Origin: Leptospira perdikensis
Lineage (GTDB): Bacteria; Spirochaetota; Leptospiria; Leptospirales; Leptospiraceae
Assembly: GCF_004769575.1 (NCBI RefSeq)
Contig: NZ_RQGA01000001.1
Coordinates: forward strand, 124,001 to 188,000
DNA length: 64,000 nucleotides
Direction of reading: 5' to 3'
Position 1 is the first letter of the stretch, and every line of letters begins with the position of its first letter. This document shows positions 29,545-38,756 of the stretch, one piece after another. Below the pieces are notes generated by a model that saw only the letters and a list, made by a program, of their open reading frames with translations, ran no database searches and was not told the origin of the DNA. The position numbers were made by a program, and so were the translations under genes.

Positions 29545-31118
29545 ATCGATTGTTTCTGTTTTTTAGATTTTTTCACTTCGTTGATATCGAAGAGATTCCG
29601 TCTTGGATCATTCTTTTGGTAATGTTTTCCAGACTGATTTTTTTTGTGTTGCCCTTTGCCTTTTCCGTCTTTGGAATGTTGTCCATGTTTCATTTCATGG
29701 TGGGTCATTTTAGCAGGATGTTTGTGGTCACCGTCCCCATCGTGATGGTGTGGGTGTGACATCTTCGCAGGTGGATGGTGTTTCTCCCCTTTGCCTTTTC
29801 CCCGTCCGCGATCTCCCGAACGGTTGTCGTTTCGATCACCTGACCTATGTTCGCCGCCTCGGTTGTCCCCGCCACGTCTTGGTTTTCCACCACGACCTCC
29901 GCGGTCTCCCCTCTCCCTGTCTTGGTATTTCTTTTCACCAGGGATGGCTTCGTCAGCAAATACAGGAGTGAACTCACCCTTAGGAAATTCTAAATGTTCT
30001 TCGCGAATCTCGGCAATAGGAATTTTGGAATTCAGATAACGTTCAATTCGTTCGAGTTCGGTATAGTCTGTTTCGGAACAAAATCCAATGGACATACCCT
30101 TTCTTCCCGCACGTGCGGTTCTTCCAATCCGGTGCACATAGTTTTCAGCATCTTGAGGTAGATCATAATTATAAACCACATCAATATTTTCGATATCGAT
30201 CCCACGAGAAGCAACATCGGTAGCGATGAGATATTTATACTTTCCTTCTTTAAAATCCCGGAGGAGACGGATTCGTTTTTTCTGGTCAAGTTCGGAAGAA
30301 AGTCCAGTGGCTGTAATTCCAAACTTACGAAGTGTGGACACAATTTTTGGAATGTTCATTTTGTAGTTCGTAAAAATGATTCCAAGACCTTCAATCTCAT
30401 TGTGTAACAACGAGTTCACAAGATAAGGAAGTTTTTCTTCCCGACCTAAATGGAGTAAAGACTGGTCGATCCTTTCGGTAATGACTTTTTCTGGATTGAT
30501 ATGAACTTCAATCGGATCATTCAAATACTTACTTGCAAGTCGTACTACTTCGTAACTCAAAGTAGCGCTAAAAAGAAGAGATTGTTTTCTGTTTTTACAT
30601 TTGTGAAAGATGTACTTGAGATCTTGGACAAATCCCATATCGAACATTCTGTCCGCTTCATCTAGAATCACCACTTTGATGTTTTCCAAAGAAAGGCCGT
30701 GGTTTTTTACAAAGTCGATGAGACGTCCCGGTGTTGCCACGATGAGACAAGCTTTGTTGCCAAGTGCCTGTTCTTGGGATTTGTAATCGGTCCCACCGAT
30801 GATGGTAGCCACACCGAAGTCAGTGAACTCTAAAAGTTTTTTAGCTTCTTCTGCAATTTGTATGGTAAGTTCTCTTGTTGGTGCAAGGACAAGAGCATAA
30901 GGTAATGGCTCTTCTTCCGTAGCTGACAAAAGTCTGTGGAGAGTCGGAAGGAGGAAAGCCATAGTTTTTCCAGTTCCGGTTTGAGCAAGACCAGTGAGAT
31001 CGTTTCCTTCCATGGCGAAAGGAATGGACTTGGCTTGGATGGGTGTGAGTTCTGTGTAGCCGATTTTATCAAGTGCTTTGGTTAGAGACTCATGAAAGGG
31101 TAATTCGTTAAATTTCAT
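29508..31118 (-). CDS. DEAD-box RNA helicase (RhlE/CshA type)
   Basis: All helicase motifs are present: Q motif, AQTGTGKT, PTRELTIQ, GGTDYKSQ, TPGRLIDF, DEADRMFDMGF, SAT, VASRGIDIENIDVV and HRIGRTARAGR. The C-terminal 150 residues are low complexity, rich in Arg-Gly, His and Lys (RGDRGGRGGKPRRGG, then HPHHHDGDGDHKHP), typical of RNA binding tails. 536 residues. The role is RNA unwinding in ribosome assembly, decay or cold adaptation. Confidence 0.95.
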   Translation of the reverse strand: MKFNELPFHESLTKALDKIGYTELTPIQAKSIPFAMEGNDLTGLAQTGTGKTMAFLLPTLHRLLSATEEEPLPYALVLAPTRELTIQIAEEAKKLLEFTDFGVATIIGGTDYKSQEQALGNKACLIVATPGRLIDFVKNHGLSLENIKVVILDEADRMFDMGFVQDLKYIFHKCKNRKQSLLFSATLSYEVVRLASKYLNDPIEVHINPEKVITERIDQSLLHLGREEKLPYLVNSLLHNEIEGLGIIFTNYKMNIPKIVSTLRKFGITATGLSSELDQKKRIRLLRDFKEGKYKYLIATDVASRGIDIENIDVVYNYDLPQDAENYVHRIGRTARAGRKGMSIGFCSETDYTELERIERYLNSKIPIAEIREEHLEFPKGEFTPVFADEAIPGEKKYQDRERGDRGGRGGKPRRGGDNRGGEHRSGDRNDNRSGDRGRGKGKGEKHHPPAKMSHPHHHDGDGDHKHPAKMTHHEMKHGQHSKDGKGKGQHKKNQSGKHYQKNDPRRNLFDINEVKKSKKQKQSIWQRILSIFKKD

Positions 31119-31126
31119 AATGGATT

Positions 31127-31975
31127 TCAGTGTTTTAATTTTCTGGCGATTAGTTCGATGGTATCACCATAGGCAAATTGGTTTGCATACAGTCGATACA
31201 GCCATTCGGGGAGTTTGCCAAGGAGGCCTAAATCCCGGTAGGAGTGATACGACATAGGTCTAACATAGTTCAGTCCAAAGCCAAGGATTGACAAGAGTTT
31301 TTTCAGGGAGTGAACGGAGTAGTCGAAAAAGTGGTCAGAGGGATGGGTCGAAAACCATTCCTTGGGATTTGTTTGGAAACTCGGGCCAAAACTAGAAGGA
31401 ACTGCCAAATAAAGATACCCACCGGGCCGGGTCCAAGAGGCAAGCCGTTTCCAAATCCCTTCGATATCATCGATATGTTCGATCACAAAAAAGGCTGAGA
31501 CCAGATCAAATTGATCCTTCCATTCACCCACGCCCACAGACAAAACCGAGGTTTTATCTACATCGAGTCCGAGTGTGGACCTAGCATAATCTACTTCTTT
31601 GGGAGAAAGTTCGAGGCCTTTTGTTTGGTAACCAGAGGTTCTGGCTTCATCCAAAAAAAATCCTGCCGCCGAACCAATTTCCAAAAGTGATTTTTTAAGT
31701 GAGGAATTTGAATTGGGAGTAGAAGTGGAATTTCCTACCTCTCTCTGGCCTTCTGCCAATTTTTTTAAATTCGATAACCGATGTTTGGCCATATTACGAA
31801 GGTTTGGTTCGTCTTCGTAGTAGGATTTTTTGTATTGGGATTTGTATTCTTCCATAAAGTAACTATCCCCATACTCTCTATGTTTTGCGGGAAGATACCG
31901 AAGAACGCCCGTAAGTCGACACTCTTCATAAAACTCAGGAAACTCTTTATGAGGAAAAAATTCAAATAAACTCAA
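31127..31975 (-). CDS. Class I SAM-dependent methyltransferase
   Basis: The Rossmann motif I is LLEIGSAAGFFLDEAR (about 97-112), with acidic motif II (GLELS) and motif IV FDLVSAFFVIEHIDD, placing it in the UbiE/SmtA-like group. The N-terminal segment is unusual and Tyr/Glu rich. The TTG start overlaps the TPR gene stop (TTGA). Substrate unknown. Confidence 0.82.
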   Translation of the reverse strand: MSLFEFFPHKEFPEFYEECRLTGVLRYLPAKHREYGDSYFMEEYKSQYKKSYYEDEPNLRNMAKHRLSNLKKLAEGQREVGNSTSTPNSNSSLKKSLLEIGSAAGFFLDEARTSGYQTKGLELSPKEVDYARSTLGLDVDKTSVLSVGVGEWKDQFDLVSAFFVIEHIDDIEGIWKRLASWTRPGGYLYLAVPSSFGPSFQTNPKEWFSTHPSDHFFDYSVHSLKKLLSILGFGLNYVRPMSYHSYRDLGLLGKLPEWLYRLYANQFAYGDTIELIARKLKH

Positions 31976-34074
31976 AAATACATTCTCTTTTTAGATTCGA
32001 GAGATTTTTCATACTGAGCTCTCGCGGCCCTTTTGTTTTCATAGGCTTCTGTTAGACTTGGGTTGAGATCAATCGCTGTTTGGAAACTAGAAAGGGCTTT
32101 TTTGAATTCCCCATTTTTAAAATAACAAACTCCCAAATAATTATGAGCCTTGGAGGAAATGGTAGGTGTGACATCCGAACGAGTGATGACTGTTAGTTCT
32201 TCGATGGCTTTTTCCCGGTCCACAAGGGAACCGGAATCAATGAGAATTTTGGAAAGGACAAGTCTTGATTCCATATCTTCTGGATCAATATGAGTGGCAC
32301 GAAATGCTTCTTCTTTGGCTTTTTTAGAAAGGCCTGAGTTCCCACTATTTGCGTAACTAAGTGCTAGTTTTCTATGAGCGAGTTTGATTTCTTTTGGATC
32401 CTTAGAGTTTTCCAAAACATAAACTAACACCTTTTCGGCGGCAGGATAGTTTTTGGTTTGGATGTAAACATCAGCAAGTTTCAGCCTTGCTTCATACAAT
32501 TCCGGTTTCCAAGCAATGGCTTCTTCGTATTCAGAAGTGGCTTCCGAATAAAATCTATTTTCCAAATAATAATCTGCAATGGCAAGCCTTGACTGTGTAT
32601 GGTTCGGATCCAGGGCTTGCGACTTACGAAGGGACTCAATCGCCATGGTAGGTTTTCCAGCATGTAAATACGCGAGTCCTAAGTTGTAATAGGCCGATTG
32701 ATTTTTCGGATTTAAGGAAAGTGCCCCTTCAAAAGCAGTGATGCTCTCTGAATACCGCTCCATCTCATCCAAAATGATTCCGAGATTTACATAAGCCGTT
32801 TCCGAATACGTATCTCCCGGAGTCAGGCGGATGATCCTGCGAAACAAACTCTCTGCTTCAACAAGTTCCCCTTTTTTATAATAAAGCTCGGACAAGGCGA
32901 AAAGTGAATCCACATCACTGGGTTTCAGTAACAAAGCTTTTTTTAAGGCCGTAATGGCCATATTGGTTTGGCCCATAGATAGGAATGCATCCGCAATATA
33001 ACGATACACTTCTGGTTCGTTGGCATTGGAATCGAGGGCTTTTTGGAAGTATTTGGCCGCTTCTTCTGGGACTTTCTTTTTTAAATACACCAAACCTAGG
33101 TTATAGTAGGACTTGGCATCATTTGTTTTCAAACGAATCACTTCACGAAAATAAAACTCTGCCCGGTCATAATCTTCTCTTTGGTAAAATATAGTTCCTA
33201 GGTGGCCGTAAGAAAGAAGAGCGGTTTGGGAATTAGGAGCGGTTTGGACTACCTTTTGGAATTCAGAAATGGCTTCTGCGATATTTCCTTGTTTCAAATA
33301 ACTAATAGCTAAGTTATAAGTAAGAGTGACATCTGAGGGCGCAAGTGACTGCCCTTCTTTGTATGCTTCAATGGCACTGGCCGGATCTCCAATCTCTTGA
33401 AATAAATTCCCTTGCAAGAGTGCCACTCGGTAATCATTCGGAGCAATTTCTTTGGCTCTTTCAGCGGCTCGCCTCGCCTCTTCAAATTTCGCTGCATGTT
33501 TGAAAGCGAGTGATAAATTATAAAAGGCAAAATAGTTTTTGGAATCGTATTGGATGGCTTTTTCCAATCGTTCGATGGCATTGACATAACGACCTGCCTC
33601 ATCGTACAACACACCGAGCACAGTAAGTGCGATGGACTTATCTTCATCTGAACCTGGAGAATTCAAAAATTCTTCACAAACATTTCCCACTCGATTCACA
33701 TAACGATTGTGATATGCATTAAGACATGCAGCCAGTTTGGGATTTACAGAATCATCGGGAAGATAGGGTTTATCGACAAGAAGGTTCAGGGCCTTTTTAT
33801 CTGTGGGTAGGTTCTTTAGGGATTTTGCAATCTCTTCGGGATTTTGTTTTTTTTGTAGATACCACCAATAACCGGCGGTTAAAAATCCGAGGACAAGTAG
33901 AACGAGGAGTGTCCAAAATAAAAAAGATAAAACAGGACGGCTTGGTGTTGTTTCTGATTCGTAAGTTGTTTCTTTTTCTCGACCCAGGTTCCGTAAGTAT
34001 GGATCTTCCTGGTAATAACTTGGCTGTGAGGACTGCTCCTCAATGCGAAACCGGTTTTTTTGGATGGGATCCAT
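31972..34074 (-). CDS. Membrane-anchored TPR-repeat protein
   Basis: A 700-residue protein with a Pro-rich cytoplasmic start, one membrane segment (about 48-68, LSFLFWTLLVLLVLGFLTAG) and more than a dozen TPR repeats to the C-terminus (for example SYYNLGLVYLKKKVPEEAAK and SAYYNLGLAYLHAGKP). It should act as an envelope or cytoplasm-facing scaffold. It precedes and overlaps the methyltransferase gene and follows nusB on the same strand. Confidence 0.85.
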   Translation of the reverse strand: MDPIQKNRFRIEEQSSQPSYYQEDPYLRNLGREKETTYESETTPSRPVLSFLFWTLLVLLVLGFLTAGYWWYLQKKQNPEEIAKSLKNLPTDKKALNLLVDKPYLPDDSVNPKLAACLNAYHNRYVNRVGNVCEEFLNSPGSDEDKSIALTVLGVLYDEAGRYVNAIERLEKAIQYDSKNYFAFYNLSLAFKHAAKFEEARRAAERAKEIAPNDYRVALLQGNLFQEIGDPASAIEAYKEGQSLAPSDVTLTYNLAISYLKQGNIAEAISEFQKVVQTAPNSQTALLSYGHLGTIFYQREDYDRAEFYFREVIRLKTNDAKSYYNLGLVYLKKKVPEEAAKYFQKALDSNANEPEVYRYIADAFLSMGQTNMAITALKKALLLKPSDVDSLFALSELYYKKGELVEAESLFRRIIRLTPGDTYSETAYVNLGIILDEMERYSESITAFEGALSLNPKNQSAYYNLGLAYLHAGKPTMAIESLRKSQALDPNHTQSRLAIADYYLENRFYSEATSEYEEAIAWKPELYEARLKLADVYIQTKNYPAAEKVLVYVLENSKDPKEIKLAHRKLALSYANSGNSGLSKKAKEEAFRATHIDPEDMESRLVLSKILIDSGSLVDREKAIEELTVITRSDVTPTISSKAHNYLGVCYFKNGEFKKALSSFQTAIDLNPSLTEAYENKRAARAQYEKSLESKKRMYF

Positions 34075-34082
34075 TTTTTATC

Positions 34083-34505
34083 TTACTGGGGTTTGTTCGC
34101 TACGATCTCCTTCTTATAGAAGGCATCGAGTAGTCCGTTAATAAACTGCGCTGATTCATCCGTTTCAAATTCTTTTGTGAGTTCCACAGCCTCATTGATG
34201 ACAACAGGTGCCGCAAGGAAAGGTTCCTTTTGCAAACTCAAAATCGATAAACGTAAAATACAGCGGTTGACCACGGAAATACGCGAAAGTTCCCAATTCT
34301 CCGAATACTTCTTAATTAGAGTATCGATGCTTTTTCGATTTTCGACCACTCCTTTCACAAGAAAGACAGCATAATCCTTTTCTTCTCTAGTGATTTTTTT
34401 GTCATACCAATCGAATTTCATCGCCCGATCCGGATCCGTTCCGACGAGATCAATTTGGTAGAGGCACATTAAGGCGAGACTTCGCCCGCGGTGTCTAGAA
34501 CTCAT
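34083..34505 (-). CDS. nusB: Transcription antitermination factor NusB
   Basis: The 140-residue protein fits Nus[19 protein letters not shown] at the N-terminus, [12 protein letters not shown] in the middle and [29 protein letters not shown] near the end. It works with NusE in rRNA antitermination. It overlaps ribH by ATGA, a pairing commonly conserved in bacteria. Confidence 0.95.
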   Translation of the reverse strand: MSSRHRGRSLALMCLYQIDLVGTDPDRAMKFDWYDKKITREEKDYAVFLVKGVVENRKSIDTLIKKYSENWELSRISVVNRCILRLSILSLQKEPFLAAPVVINEAVELTKEFETDESAQFINGLLDAFYKKEIVANKPQ

Positions 34506-34969
34506 CCGATCTCTTTAAAAAGATTTGCCATTTCAATGGCTGTGGTTGCTGCTTCGTATCCTTTGTTACCCGCTTTGGTGCCGGCTCTTTCAATGGCTTG
34601 TTCGATCGATTCAGTCGTAATGACTCCAAAAATAACAGGAACCGATCCATCGGCGACTGACCCCACTTTGGCGGCTTCCCCAGAAACCAAATCATAATGA
34701 GAGGTGGCCCCGCGAATCACTGCCCCAAGGCAAACGATGGCAGAGAATTGGTATTTTTTGGACCCAAGGACACGTTTTACGGTTTGAGGGAGTTCGAAAG
34801 CACCAGGAACATAGATCACAGTGACATCACTATCACTAATCCCATGTTGTCTGTAAGCATCTTTTGCCCCTTTCAGTAGAGACTCAGTGATGAATTCGTT
34901 GAACTTTGAAACGATGACACAGTGTTTTTGTCCGTTTCCGATGCGGGTGCCTTCCAGTGTAGCTGTCAT
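34502..34969 (-). CDS. ribH: 6,7-dimethyl-8-ribityllumazine synthase
   Basis: The 155-residue protein carries lumazine synthase signatures: [50 protein letters not shown] and a C-terminal [16 protein letters not shown]. It catalyses the penultimate riboflavin step. It is the first gene of the ribH-nusB unit. Confidence 0.96.
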   Translation of the reverse strand: MTATLEGTRIGNGQKHCVIVSKFNEFITESLLKGAKDAYRQHGISDSDVTVIYVPGAFELPQTVKRVLGSKKYQFSAIVCLGAVIRGATSHYDLVSGEAAKVGSVADGSVPVIFGVITTESIEQAIERAGTKAGNKGYEAATTAIEMANLFKEIG

Positions 34970-34992
34970 GTATCCAAAATCCTAGGGGGGTG

Positions 34993-35145
34993 TTATTTCG
35001 CAAGACGAATGACAAGGGTAATCTTTCCGTCTGGATTTTCTACCACTTCGAACCCATCTCTTTCGAGTGCTTTTTTGGCTCGGTAGATTGCCAGATTCAC
35101 AACATTGGTTTTCTCTTCAGGTAGCTTTTCTGGTTCCCGGTTCAT
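34993..35145 (-). CDS. Small conserved-looking protein of 50 residues
   Basis: From ATG 35145, with AGGGGA upstream, a small acidic-then-basic protein reads MNREPEKLPEEKTNVVNLAIYRAKKALERDGFEVVENPDGKITLVIRLAK in pattern: charged N-terminus, an amphipathic helix and a C-terminal strand. Probably co-transcribed with ribH. The longer frame to 35184 is not supported. Function unknown. Confidence 0.6.
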   Translation of the reverse strand: MNREPEKLPEEKTNVVNLAIYRAKKALERDGFEVVENPDGKITLVIRLAK

Positions 35146-35232
35146 AAATCCCCTCTCACCTTTAAAGTTCGGAGTGCACACCATCCAATCTTAAATACCA
35201 ATGGCTTTACAAGGTAGAATTGTTTTCCTCTT

Positions 35233-35688
35233 ATGTCATATAGGAAGAAAATGAAGAAAAAGAAATCTGTGAAGAAGGCCAAAAAAAGGAAACCGGTAGT
35301 CTATGCCGAGAAGGACTTTATCGTAAAACCTTCCTCTGTCCCCAATATCGGAATGGGACTATTCACCAAACAAACATTATACAAGGGAGATACCGTTGGT
35401 TACTACATGGGTAAAATCATTACTGATGAACAAGCGGAATCAAACAAATACGTAGACTCAAAATACTTACTTTGGATCTGTAAAGACTGGTGGATTTATG
35501 GGGAAGGACGTGAATCCAATTACACCCGTTATATCAATCACTCCTCAAAACCTAACGCGGAACTCATCACATCTGTGCGATGGAAAACAGCTAGGTTTAA
35601 AGTTGTAAAAACCATCCCAGAAGGAACGGAAATTTTCTTTGATTATGGAAAGGACTATTGGGACAACGTCGACTTCAAACCGAAGTGA
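35233..35688 (+). CDS. Small SET-domain protein
   Basis: The 151-residue protein has a very Lys-rich N-terminal tail (about residues 4-20) and a compact SET domain: [34 protein letters not shown] (the NHS knot motif) and [14 protein letters not shown] domains methylate protein lysines with SAM. Bacterial SET proteins are known but their targets usually are not; the Lys-rich tail could be a nucleic-acid binding element or an auto-methylation target. Confidence 0.82.
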   Translation: MSYRKKMKKKKSVKKAKKRKPVVYAEKDFIVKPSSVPNIGMGLFTKQTLYKGDTVGYYMGKIITDEQAESNKYVDSKYLLWICKDWWIYGEGRESNYTRYINHSSKPNAELITSVRWKTARFKVVKTIPEGTEIFFDYGKDYWDNVDFKPK

Positions 35689-35739
35689 TAGATGATAAGG
35701 CCAAAGGAAATCTTTGGCTTAAATAACCAAATAAAAACA

Positions 35740-35767
35740 ACTAAAAACGGTCTTTAGAGGAGACCGT
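35740..35767 (-). terminator. Terminator overlapping the end of the 35754 gene
   Basis: ACGGTCT (35747-35753) and AGACCGT (35761-35767) form a perfect 7-bp stem whose loop is the stop region of the minus-strand gene. The minus strand continues into a T-rich run. An additional GCCAAAG/CTTTGGC hairpin (about 35700-35718) follows the SET gene on the other strand. Confidence 0.6.
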
Positions 35768-35960
35768 GATTCGAGAAAGATGGTTTGGAAGTGGACTCAC
35801 CAGTTTCACTGGCCTCCAAAGCATCCATATAACGGATGACCGAATCATCCATACGGAAGACCCCTTCCGTGTTTTCTTTATGCATCAACCTACAAACCAA
35901 AAAGTTGGCAGCAAAGAAAAGGAGTGTAAGAACCAAGGGAAAACGATACCTTCGCGACAT
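35754..35960 (-). CDS. Small membrane protein of 68 residues
   Basis: An ATG at 35960 with GGAGGG five bases upstream opens a 68-residue protein with one N-terminal membrane segment (FPLVLTLLFFAANFLVCRLM) and a polar acidic tail. The good ribosome site and terminator support it. Function unknown. Confidence 0.6.
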   Translation of the reverse strand: MSRRYRFPLVLTLLFFAANFLVCRLMHKENTEGVFRMDDSVIRYMDALEASETGESTSKPSFSNHGLL

Positions 35961-36028
35961 AGAAACCCTCCGATTAGGACAAGCGTCCTACCGGGAACTC
36001 CCTAGGCAAGAAATTTACGAAAAGAATT

Positions 36029-37615
36029 CTAATAGAAATCTTCGATTCGGATGTCAGGGAACGCATTGTTCTCCGCCTCCGCCGCCAAAAGAACCCCTTC
36101 GTCCAGATTTCCTGTGAGCATTGCCTCTAAAGCTAAAAAGAGATTCGTGTGCACATTGGTACGCCGAACCGCATAATCCACCATAGTTCCTGTCTTCATA
36201 ATGAAGGCCCAATCACTACTTTGTAAGAGGAGGAGTTCCCTTCCCATTTGTTTTAAAATCCGTTTTTGTAGTTCGGTTCCTGACCCAAATTCATGCGCCC
36301 TTTTGTGCATTCGGATGCTCATTCCGTGGATGAGAGGGTAAATCCAATCATTGGTTGGGTTTAGCCATACCTCTCCATATCCATTTTCTCCCCAACTACT
36401 CATCTTCATCTCCACTGACTGGACACGAGGAAGAGAACGTGCCGCCTCCATAGGATGAGAGAGTTTGATTGTGTTTTGATTGAAGTGGATTTTTTTAAAT
36501 AAAAATTCAATAAACTGTGGGCCTTCATACCACCAGTGACCATACAACTCGGCATCATAAGGTGAAACAATTACCGCCTGCTGTTTGTTAGCTTCGTATA
36601 ACACTTCTGCTTGGTGGATGCGGTTTCGTAAAAAATCTTCCGCATGATTTCCGGCCGCTTCCATCGCCCAGTCCGGATGGTAATACCCTTTGTCCGAAGT
36701 TTTGCCGGTGATCCGAAAGTATTTGATACCTGTATTGATTCGCACCCCATTCGAATCTAAATAAGGAGAGATTTCTTCCCAAGGAAGGTCATGGCCAATG
36801 TCTCTATAGTATTCCCTATATCGAAAATCTCCCGGATACCCATCGATGGAGCTCCAAACTTGTTTGCTACTTTCGGGATCACGACCAAAAGCAAAAACGC
36901 CATGACCCACTTCCACCGGCGCATACACACCAAACTTTGGTCTTGGATTTCCATGTGTGATTCCATGGGTGTCGACAAAGAAATAACGAAAACCCTCTCG
37001 GTCGAGTTCCTCTTCTAATTTTTGTGTGTATCCACATTCCGAAAGCCAAATTCCTTTCGGATCTCGCCCCCAAATGCGTCGAAAAGTCCTTCTTCCATTT
37101 TTCAATTGGGAACGAAAGATTGAACTTTCCGAATCATAAAAAGGAAGGAAGGCATGTGTCGCAGGACTTGTCATCGCTTCCAATTCCCCTGACTCCACAA
37201 AAGGTAAAAACAGTTTGGTTAAGTCACCACCCTCTTCTTCAAAGATAGACTCAGTATCTAAAAAATGTTCTAAGTATCTTTTCGAAAGAAAATTTAAATG
37301 GGGATCTTTTACAGTGCGTTTGGTCTCCTGTTTTGCTAGTGTGATGAGATTTTTTAAATAATTACGAAACCTATTTTGTAAATAAGGATCCGTTAACATC
37401 AAAGAAAGTGTCGGAGTGAAAGACATGGTGATCCGGAAAGGAACCGATTCTTTTTTTAGATTCCGAAACACTCGGATGAGAGGGATATAGGTTTCAAGAA
37501 TGGCTTCGTTTAGCCAATTTTCTTCAATAAATGGATTGTTATACCCAGGGTGTCTAACAAATGGTAGGTGGGCATGTAAAACAAATACCAAATGCCCTTT
37601 GATTAAATGATGCAT
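36029..37615 (-). CDS. Glycoside hydrolase family 57 protein (DUF1957; probable 1,4-alpha-glucan branching enzyme)
   Basis: The ATG at 37615 begins MHHLIKGHLVFVLHAHLPFVRHPG, the standard GH57 start. Further family features are GIWLSECGYTQKLEEEL (candidate nucleophile Glu), VSPYDAELYGHWWYEGPQFIEFL (candidate acid Asp) and a C-terminal helical DUF1957 region. The likely role is alpha-glucan branching. It overlaps the DUF4912 gene by one base (TAATG), indicating coupled translation. Confidence 0.9.
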   Translation of the reverse strand: MHHLIKGHLVFVLHAHLPFVRHPGYNNPFIEENWLNEAILETYIPLIRVFRNLKKESVPFRITMSFTPTLSLMLTDPYLQNRFRNYLKNLITLAKQETKRTVKDPHLNFLSKRYLEHFLDTESIFEEEGGDLTKLFLPFVESGELEAMTSPATHAFLPFYDSESSIFRSQLKNGRRTFRRIWGRDPKGIWLSECGYTQKLEEELDREGFRYFFVDTHGITHGNPRPKFGVYAPVEVGHGVFAFGRDPESSKQVWSSIDGYPGDFRYREYYRDIGHDLPWEEISPYLDSNGVRINTGIKYFRITGKTSDKGYYHPDWAMEAAGNHAEDFLRNRIHQAEVLYEANKQQAVIVSPYDAELYGHWWYEGPQFIEFLFKKIHFNQNTIKLSHPMEAARSLPRVQSVEMKMSSWGENGYGEVWLNPTNDWIYPLIHGMSIRMHKRAHEFGSGTELQKRILKQMGRELLLLQSSDWAFIMKTGTMVDYAVRRTNVHTNLFLALEAMLTGNLDEGVLLAAEAENNAFPDIRIEDFY

Positions 37616-38358
37616 TATAAAAGTCCTTTTCCTGACCCCGACCCATTTCCCCACCGCGACTGGGTTTGGTTTGGATCTGCACTTGATTCGCTGGGACCAA
37701 CCTTACGTGGGTTCACATAAAACTCTGAGGCGTCTCCATCTTTGAAATAATACTCATCGTTCCCCATAGACTTAGCAACAATCCCTAACTCAATCCATTT
37801 AGGGTGGATCCACTCTTTGTCCAATCGAAAGGACTCGGTTCCTCCGGGAAGATCCTTTCCTGAAGAATGAAGGGCAGAAATTTCTTTTTTATGATAGGAA
37901 ACAAGGATATAGGTTTGGATGTCCCGAACAGGAAACATAAACTTTAAATAATAAGATTCTGTATAAGGAGCTAACTCATAAAACTCGGTTCGTTCACTTC
38001 CAAAAATATTTTTATATTCTACCTTCAATCGAAAATGCAAACCATCAGTCGACGTTGTTTCCAATTCATCTAAAAGACTCTTCATGGTTTTTTCAGAAAA
38101 TTTCCAAAATACAAAAGCCTCTTTTGGTGTGCGAACGAGGACTCGAATCAGATCTTCCGGTGGAAATTCCGGGTGTGAAGTAAACTTGGAATCGTTGTAA
38201 ATGGATTTGAGTGGTGATTTTGGTGAGGGAATCTCCTCTGGTTTCACTGCTTTTTTGGCTGCAGTTTTCGAAGATTTTTTAGTAGCAGTGGCACTTGGTT
38301 TTTTCTTTTTAGGAGCTGATTTTTTTACTGGCCCATCTTTTTTTTCTTCATTCGCCAT
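37615..38358 (-). CDS. DUF4912 protein
   Basis: The N-terminal 50 residues are Lys/Ala/Pro rich (low complexity), followed by a DUF4912-type domain: PPEDLIRVLVRTPKEAFVFWKFSE and a segment with SYYLKFMFPVRDIQTYILVSY. A Ser/Gly-rich tail ends the protein. Pairing of DUF4912 with a GH57/DUF1957 enzyme is a known genomic association; the function may be glucan recognition or regulation. Confidence 0.75.
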   Translation of the reverse strand: MANEEKKDGPVKKSAPKKKKPSATATKKSSKTAAKKAVKPEEIPSPKSPLKSIYNDSKFTSHPEFPPEDLIRVLVRTPKEAFVFWKFSEKTMKSLLDELETTSTDGLHFRLKVEYKNIFGSERTEFYELAPYTESYYLKFMFPVRDIQTYILVSYHKKEISALHSSGKDLPGGTESFRLDKEWIHPKWIELGIVAKSMGNDEYYFKDGDASEFYVNPRKVGPSESSADPNQTQSRWGNGSGSGKGLL

Positions 38359-38461
38359 CCTCCAAGCTTAAAGACGAGAAACACCCACCTTCAATTCTTT
38401 TTTATTTGACGTTTGCTTTTTTTCCAAAATACAATCTATCCATACCAAATTGGGACAAACT

Positions 38462-38749
38462 ATGAAAATCAATTATACCTGGAAACATTTAGACCGCTCC
38501 GAAGCGGCTGAAAAATACGCGGATGAAAAATTAGAACGAGTATCAAAATTCGTTCAAAAAATCGTATCCTGTGAAGTATCATTTGAAGCCATTCATGGAG
38601 AAATCCACGCTAACATGAAGTTACTCGCTGATGGTAATAATTTCAATGCTCACAACCAAGACAAAGATGTATATGTTTGTATCGATGGATTGGAAGATAA
38701 AATTCTTTCCCAAACAAGCAAACACCACGATAAAAAAAGCCAACACTAA
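38462..38749 (+). CDS. Ribosome hibernation/HPF-like factor
   Basis: The short protein starts MKINYTWKHLDRSEAAEKYADEKLERVSKF at ATG 38462 and continues with a RaiA/HPF beta-alpha fold (VSCEVSFEAIHGEIHANMKLLADGNNFNAHNQDKDVYVCID). It lacks the long C-terminal extension, so it is the short HPF type that binds the ribosome decoding region. The TTG at 38450 is less likely. The next gene begins 7 bases after its stop. Confidence 0.85.
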   Translation: MKINYTWKHLDRSEAAEKYADEKLERVSKFVQKIVSCEVSFEAIHGEIHANMKLLADGNNFNAHNQDKDVYVCIDGLEDKILSQTSKHHDKKSQH

Positions 38750-38756
38750 CTCTTTT

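Noticed and set aside
36029..38358. Glycogen operon beyond two genes
   Set aside because: Only the DUF4912 and GH57 genes are present; neighbours are unrelated.
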